DNA of 64,000 nucleotides, taken from contig CP017948.1 of NCBI GenBank assembly GCA_002838185.1, forward strand, positions 1 through 64,000, given 5' to 3'. Position 1 is the first letter of the stretch. Each line of letters opens with the position of its first letter. Both the position numbers and the translations under genes were made by a program. Source of the stretch: Tenericutes bacterium MO-XQ (GTDB lineage: Bacteria; Bacillota_I; Bacilli_A; Acholeplasmatales; Acholeplasmataceae). Under the pieces are notes generated by a model that was given only the letters and a program-made list of their open reading frames with translations, had not been told where the DNA came from and made no database searches. Below are positions 57,026-64,000 of the stretch, piece by piece.

Positions 57026-58291
57026 ATGATATTAAATGACATGCAAAAAGAAGTCGTCTACTCAAATGAGCGATTTCTTTTTTTACTAGCCGGTGCAGGT
57101 AGTGGCAAGACAAGAGTAATTATTGAAAGAATAAAGCATTTAATTCATAGTGGTGTTCCAGTTGATAAAATTCTTGGATTAACTTTCACACATAAGGCAG
57201 CTAAAGAGATGCAAGAAAGAATCAATCAACAAGAAGTACAACTTTATACATTTCATCAGTTTGCATTAAAGTCGCTTAAAAATATGAGTAACTATCCTTA
57301 TCAAATATACAATGAAGAAGACCAATTGTTTAGTAAAGATCAACACTTAGCAATTACCAAATATAAAAATAGTTATTTTAAAACCAAAAAGCCGAAGTGT
57401 TACGACGAATATCAATTGAAACTATCGACCTATCATAAAAAAGACTTTGATGATATACTTATAGACTTTTATCATTTACTTGATCAACATTCGAGGAAAC
57501 TTAATTATCAATATATCTTTGTTGATGAGTTTCAAGATACGAACTATCTTCAATACATGATATTAAAAAAACTCATCGGAAAAGAGACACATGTGCTTTG
57601 TGTCGGAGACCCAGATCAAAGTATTTATCAGTTTCGTGGTGCACAAGCAAAAATCATTAGTCAATACATTAAAGACTATCAAGCGAAAGTCATGAAACTA
57701 ACGATCAACTATCGTTCTAACGCAACCATTGTAGAACACGCAAATCGCCTAATTAAGAGAAATTACAGAACTTTAAAAAAAGATCTCATTCCTTATGATG
57801 TATCGACACAACAAATAAAAAGTTATATGTTTATGTACATTGAGGAAGAAGCATTTGCGATATTTAAGTGGATTAAAACATATATCAATCAAGGCATAAA
57901 ACCACAAGAAATTGCGATTTTGTTTAGGCAGCATCATAGATGTTTTTATCTTATCCAAACATTAAAACAACAAGGCTTTACCTATTTTAAAGAAAAATCT
58001 TTTGAATATGACCAAACCTATATAAATTTGTTAACCATACATCAAGCAAAAGGTTTAGAGTTTGAGGTAGTTATCATTCTAGGATTAGAAGCATATACAT
58101 TTCCTTCATCACACACGTATCAAAAAGAGCTATTAGAAGAGGAAAGAAGACTTATGTTTGTTGCAATGACCAGAGCTAAAAAACATTTAATCTTTACTCA
58201 CGTTCGATATAATAGTTATATGCAAAGACAAAAACCAAGTTTGTTCATCAAAGAAGCAGGGATCAAATCTAAAATCTACAATGATGAATGA
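57026..58291 (+). CDS. Short UvrD/PcrA-like helicase
   Basis: This 421-residue protein keeps the SF1A core motifs: LFLLAGAGSGKTRVIIERI, LGLTFTHKAAKEMQERI, FVDEFQDTNYLQYM, GDPDQSIYQFRGAQ, LTIHQAKGLEFEVV and MFVAMTRAKKHLI. It is about 270 residues shorter than the neighbour, mostly missing the 1B and 2B accessory regions. It begins with a good TTGAGGTG site. It is probably an ancient duplicate in tandem, or a DNA-bound ATPase of another role. Whether it unwinds DNA is unclear. Confidence 0.85.
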   Translation: MILNDMQKEVVYSNERFLFLLAGAGSGKTRVIIERIKHLIHSGVPVDKILGLTFTHKAAKEMQERINQQEVQLYTFHQFALKSLKNMSNYPYQIYNEEDQLFSKDQHLAITKYKNSYFKTKKPKCYDEYQLKLSTYHKKDFDDILIDFYHLLDQHSRKLNYQYIFVDEFQDTNYLQYMILKKLIGKETHVLCVGDPDQSIYQFRGAQAKIISQYIKDYQAKVMKLTINYRSNATIVEHANRLIKRNYRTLKKDLIPYDVSTQQIKSYMFMYIEEEAFAIFKWIKTYINQGIKPQEIAILFRQHHRCFYLIQTLKQQGFTYFKEKSFEYDQTYINLLTIHQAKGLEFEVVIILGLEAYTFPSSHTYQKELLEEERRLMFVAMTRAKKHLIFTHVRYNSYMQRQKPSLFIKEAGIKSKIYNDE

Positions 58292-58354
58292 TGACTTTAC
58301 TATTCTTTTAGAAGGTATATCTTCTAGGATAAAAATTCACAAGGTTTAACACAT

Positions 58355-58381
58355 TTGAAATCACCTAAATAATGTTATAAT
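58355..58381 (+). promoter_or_regulatory. Promoter for ligA
   Basis: TTGAAA (58355-58360), 15-base spacer, TATAAT (58376-58381) with TGT upstream (extended -10). The spacing is short; the extended -10 carries it. Confidence 0.6.
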
Positions 58382-58400
58382 ATGATTGGGTGATGACTAG

Positions 58401-63186
<4,786 letters not shown>

Positions 63187-63204
63187 TAAAAACTAAACTA
63201 TTTT

Positions 63205-63213
63205 TGTTATAAT
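63205..63213 (+). promoter_or_regulatory. Extended -10 before the membrane-hprK genes
   Basis: TGT-TATAAT at 63205-63213, 24 bases before ATG 63237. No clear -35. Confidence 0.6.
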
Positions 63214-63236
63214 ATTAAATGTGCGTGGGGGTACGT

Positions 63237-63758
63237 ATGAACGATAAAGATCCAAAAAAACCAAGCGACGAAGAAATTAAGAAGTTAATTGAACAATTAA
63301 ATAAGAAGAAAAGTAGTAAAAATACAGCTGTTAGCTTTGGATTTTTACTCCATAAGAATTATGTAGTTCATATGACTTTTTCTCTAATCATTAATTTTTT
63401 AATTAGTGCTGTTGTCATTGGACTTGCAAGTGGTATTAATCAACCATTAGTAGAGTTACATGTCATTGGTTATGTTTTAGCAATTATATTACTTGCATTA
63501 ATTGAGAATTTTGTTAAAATACTCATGTTTAAGTTCTTTATGAGGGCTATGATTTTATCTTTGGGTCTTTTATCGATATTAGTACAAATTATGATTTTGG
63601 CTTTTATTGATATGATACTGATCGAAGGTTTTCATTTTATTGATGTAGAGCATTTGATCATCTTTGCATTTATATTTACGATATTAAGATTTGTATTATC
63701 AACCTATTTAAGACGATGGTTGTTTATGAAGAAAATAAGATTTTTGGAGGGCAAGTAA
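63237..63758 (+). CDS. Small four-helix membrane protein
   Basis: The 173-residue product has a charged N-terminus of about 35 residues (DPKKPSDEEIKKLIEQLNKK) and four hydrophobic helices. A GGGGGT site precedes ATG 63237; the frame also opens at ATG 63219 without one. I do not recognise the family. In Firmicutes small membrane proteins of the phage-holin group IV or lgt-linked type sit near hprK, but no motif here decides it. Confidence 0.6.
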   Translation: MNDKDPKKPSDEEIKKLIEQLNKKKSSKNTAVSFGFLLHKNYVVHMTFSLIINFLISAVVIGLASGINQPLVELHVIGYVLAIILLALIENFVKILMFKFFMRAMILSLGLLSILVQIMILAFIDMILIEGFHFIDVEHLIIFAFIFTILRFVLSTYLRRWLFMKKIRFLEGK

Positions 63759-63761
63759 GTC

Positions 63762-64000
63762 ATGAAATTAAAAGTTAAACATTTAATTAAAGATTTAGAT
63801 TTAAAACTTGTATCTGGAAAAGAAGGATTGGAAAATTCAGTTACAGTAGAAATGTTATCTAGACCGGGTGTAGAGCTCGCAGGGTTTTTAGAGTTTTTTG
63901 ACAAAGAACGACTGATTTTAATTGGCTCAAAAGAACACCATTTCATGAATCTTCTTCCACCAGATGTTAAAAGAAAACGCATTGAAGATATCATGCTACA
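63762..64000 (+). CDS. hprK: HPr kinase/phosphorylase, 5' part (cut by the window end)
   Basis: The frame opens at ATG 63762 after TTGGAGGGC and runs off the window. The 79 visible residues match the N-terminal domain of HprK: VKHLIKDLDLKLVSGKEGLE, LSRPGVELAGFLEFFDKERL, LIGSKEHHFM. HprK phosphorylates Ser46 of HPr and so links sugar uptake to carbon regulation. The catalytic P-loop would lie downstream, outside the window. Confidence 0.9.
   Translation, partial: MKLKVKHLIKDLDLKLVSGKEGLENSVTVEMLSRPGVELAGFLEFFDKERLILIGSKEHHFMNLLPPDVKRKRIEDIML

Noticed and set aside
58308-58331. Hairpin TAGAAG...CTTCTA after the short helicase gene
   Set aside because: It lacks a T-run and is followed by GGATAAAAA. 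I do not call it a terminator.

Overview
This window looks like the start of a chromosome from an AT-rich, wall-less Acholeplasma-type bacterium (Mollicutes, Acholeplasmatales). It opens with dnaA-dnaN-yaaA(S4)-recF-gyrB-gyrA, as many Firmicutes and Mollicutes genomes do. TGA is used as a normal stop (for example the response regulator, prs and the PAS/GGDEF-like protein) and Trp is TGG, so the genetic code is standard, unlike Mycoplasma. Nearly all genes lie on the + strand, running away from the origin. The only minus-strand genes are uppP, a HIT protein, a heliorhodopsin and a flavodoxin-like protein. I see no rRNA, tRNA, CRISPR array, insertion sequence or prophage. The species is an inference; gene content and code support the order only.

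Layout. 0-8.6 kb: replication genes and gyrase, with a short oriC-like dnaA-dnaN gap. 8.6-11.3 kb: a SAM-I riboswitch-controlled methionine importer (metN, metI, metQ). 11.4-17 kb: an envelope block with a lipoteichoic-acid-synthase-like gene interrupted by an in-frame TAA, a DUF1361 membrane protein, uppP, a DUF368 (PopT-type) membrane protein and galU. 16.8-18.4 kb: serS under a T-box leader. 18.5-20.9 kb: a two-component system and a HIT protein. 21-25.3 kb: pduL, then an HD hydrolase, rnmV, rsmA, ispE and spoVG. 25.4-30.2 kb: an oligopeptide-binding-like lipoprotein with an Ig-like N-terminus, a heliorhodopsin on the minus strand, and a divergent MATE transporter. 30.3-36.5 kb: prs, pth, mfd and an aminotransferase. 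36.6-41.4 kb: cdaA (c-di-AMP synthase), a 55-residue membrane peptide, a PAS/degenerate-GGDEF membrane protein, a formyl-THF cyclo-ligase, a fused ispDF, a YutD-like protein and a NifU-like protein. 41.4-47.3 kb: a DegV protein, an alpha/beta hydrolase, then S1-protein, pgi, tsaE, tsaB, rimI and tsaD. 47.3-53.2 kb: a family-3 glycosidase lipoprotein, a flavodoxin-like protein, a putative GT-A-like protein, a large anchored extracytoplasmic protein and a methyltransferase. 53.2-64 kb: glnS, pcrA, a very small second UvrD-like helicase, ligA, uvrA, a four-helix membrane protein and the start of hprK.

The genes fit together in several ways. Isoprenoid precursors come from the MEP pathway (ispE and fused ispDF are here). 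UppP and the DUF368 protein recycle polyprenyl phosphate, a carrier normally tied to wall synthesis, so in a wall-less cell they probably serve lipid-linked glycans. The c-di-AMP synthase sits beside a protein shaped like the sensory half of GdpP without the phosphodiesterase half. DNA repair is well represented (mfd, pcrA, ligA, uvrA, recF).

The most striking item is the heliorhodopsin at 27858-28685 (minus strand). It keeps the retinal lysine, the helix-3 glutamate and two active-site histidines. Also worth attention are the stop codon in the LtaS-like gene, the minimal UvrD-like protein, glutaminyl-tRNA synthetase in a Mollicute, and inverted repeats placed over or against the -10 boxes of several promoters. 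Promoters here are mostly of the extended -10 type (TGnTATAAT), and many terminators begin at or contain the stop codon of the gene they end.
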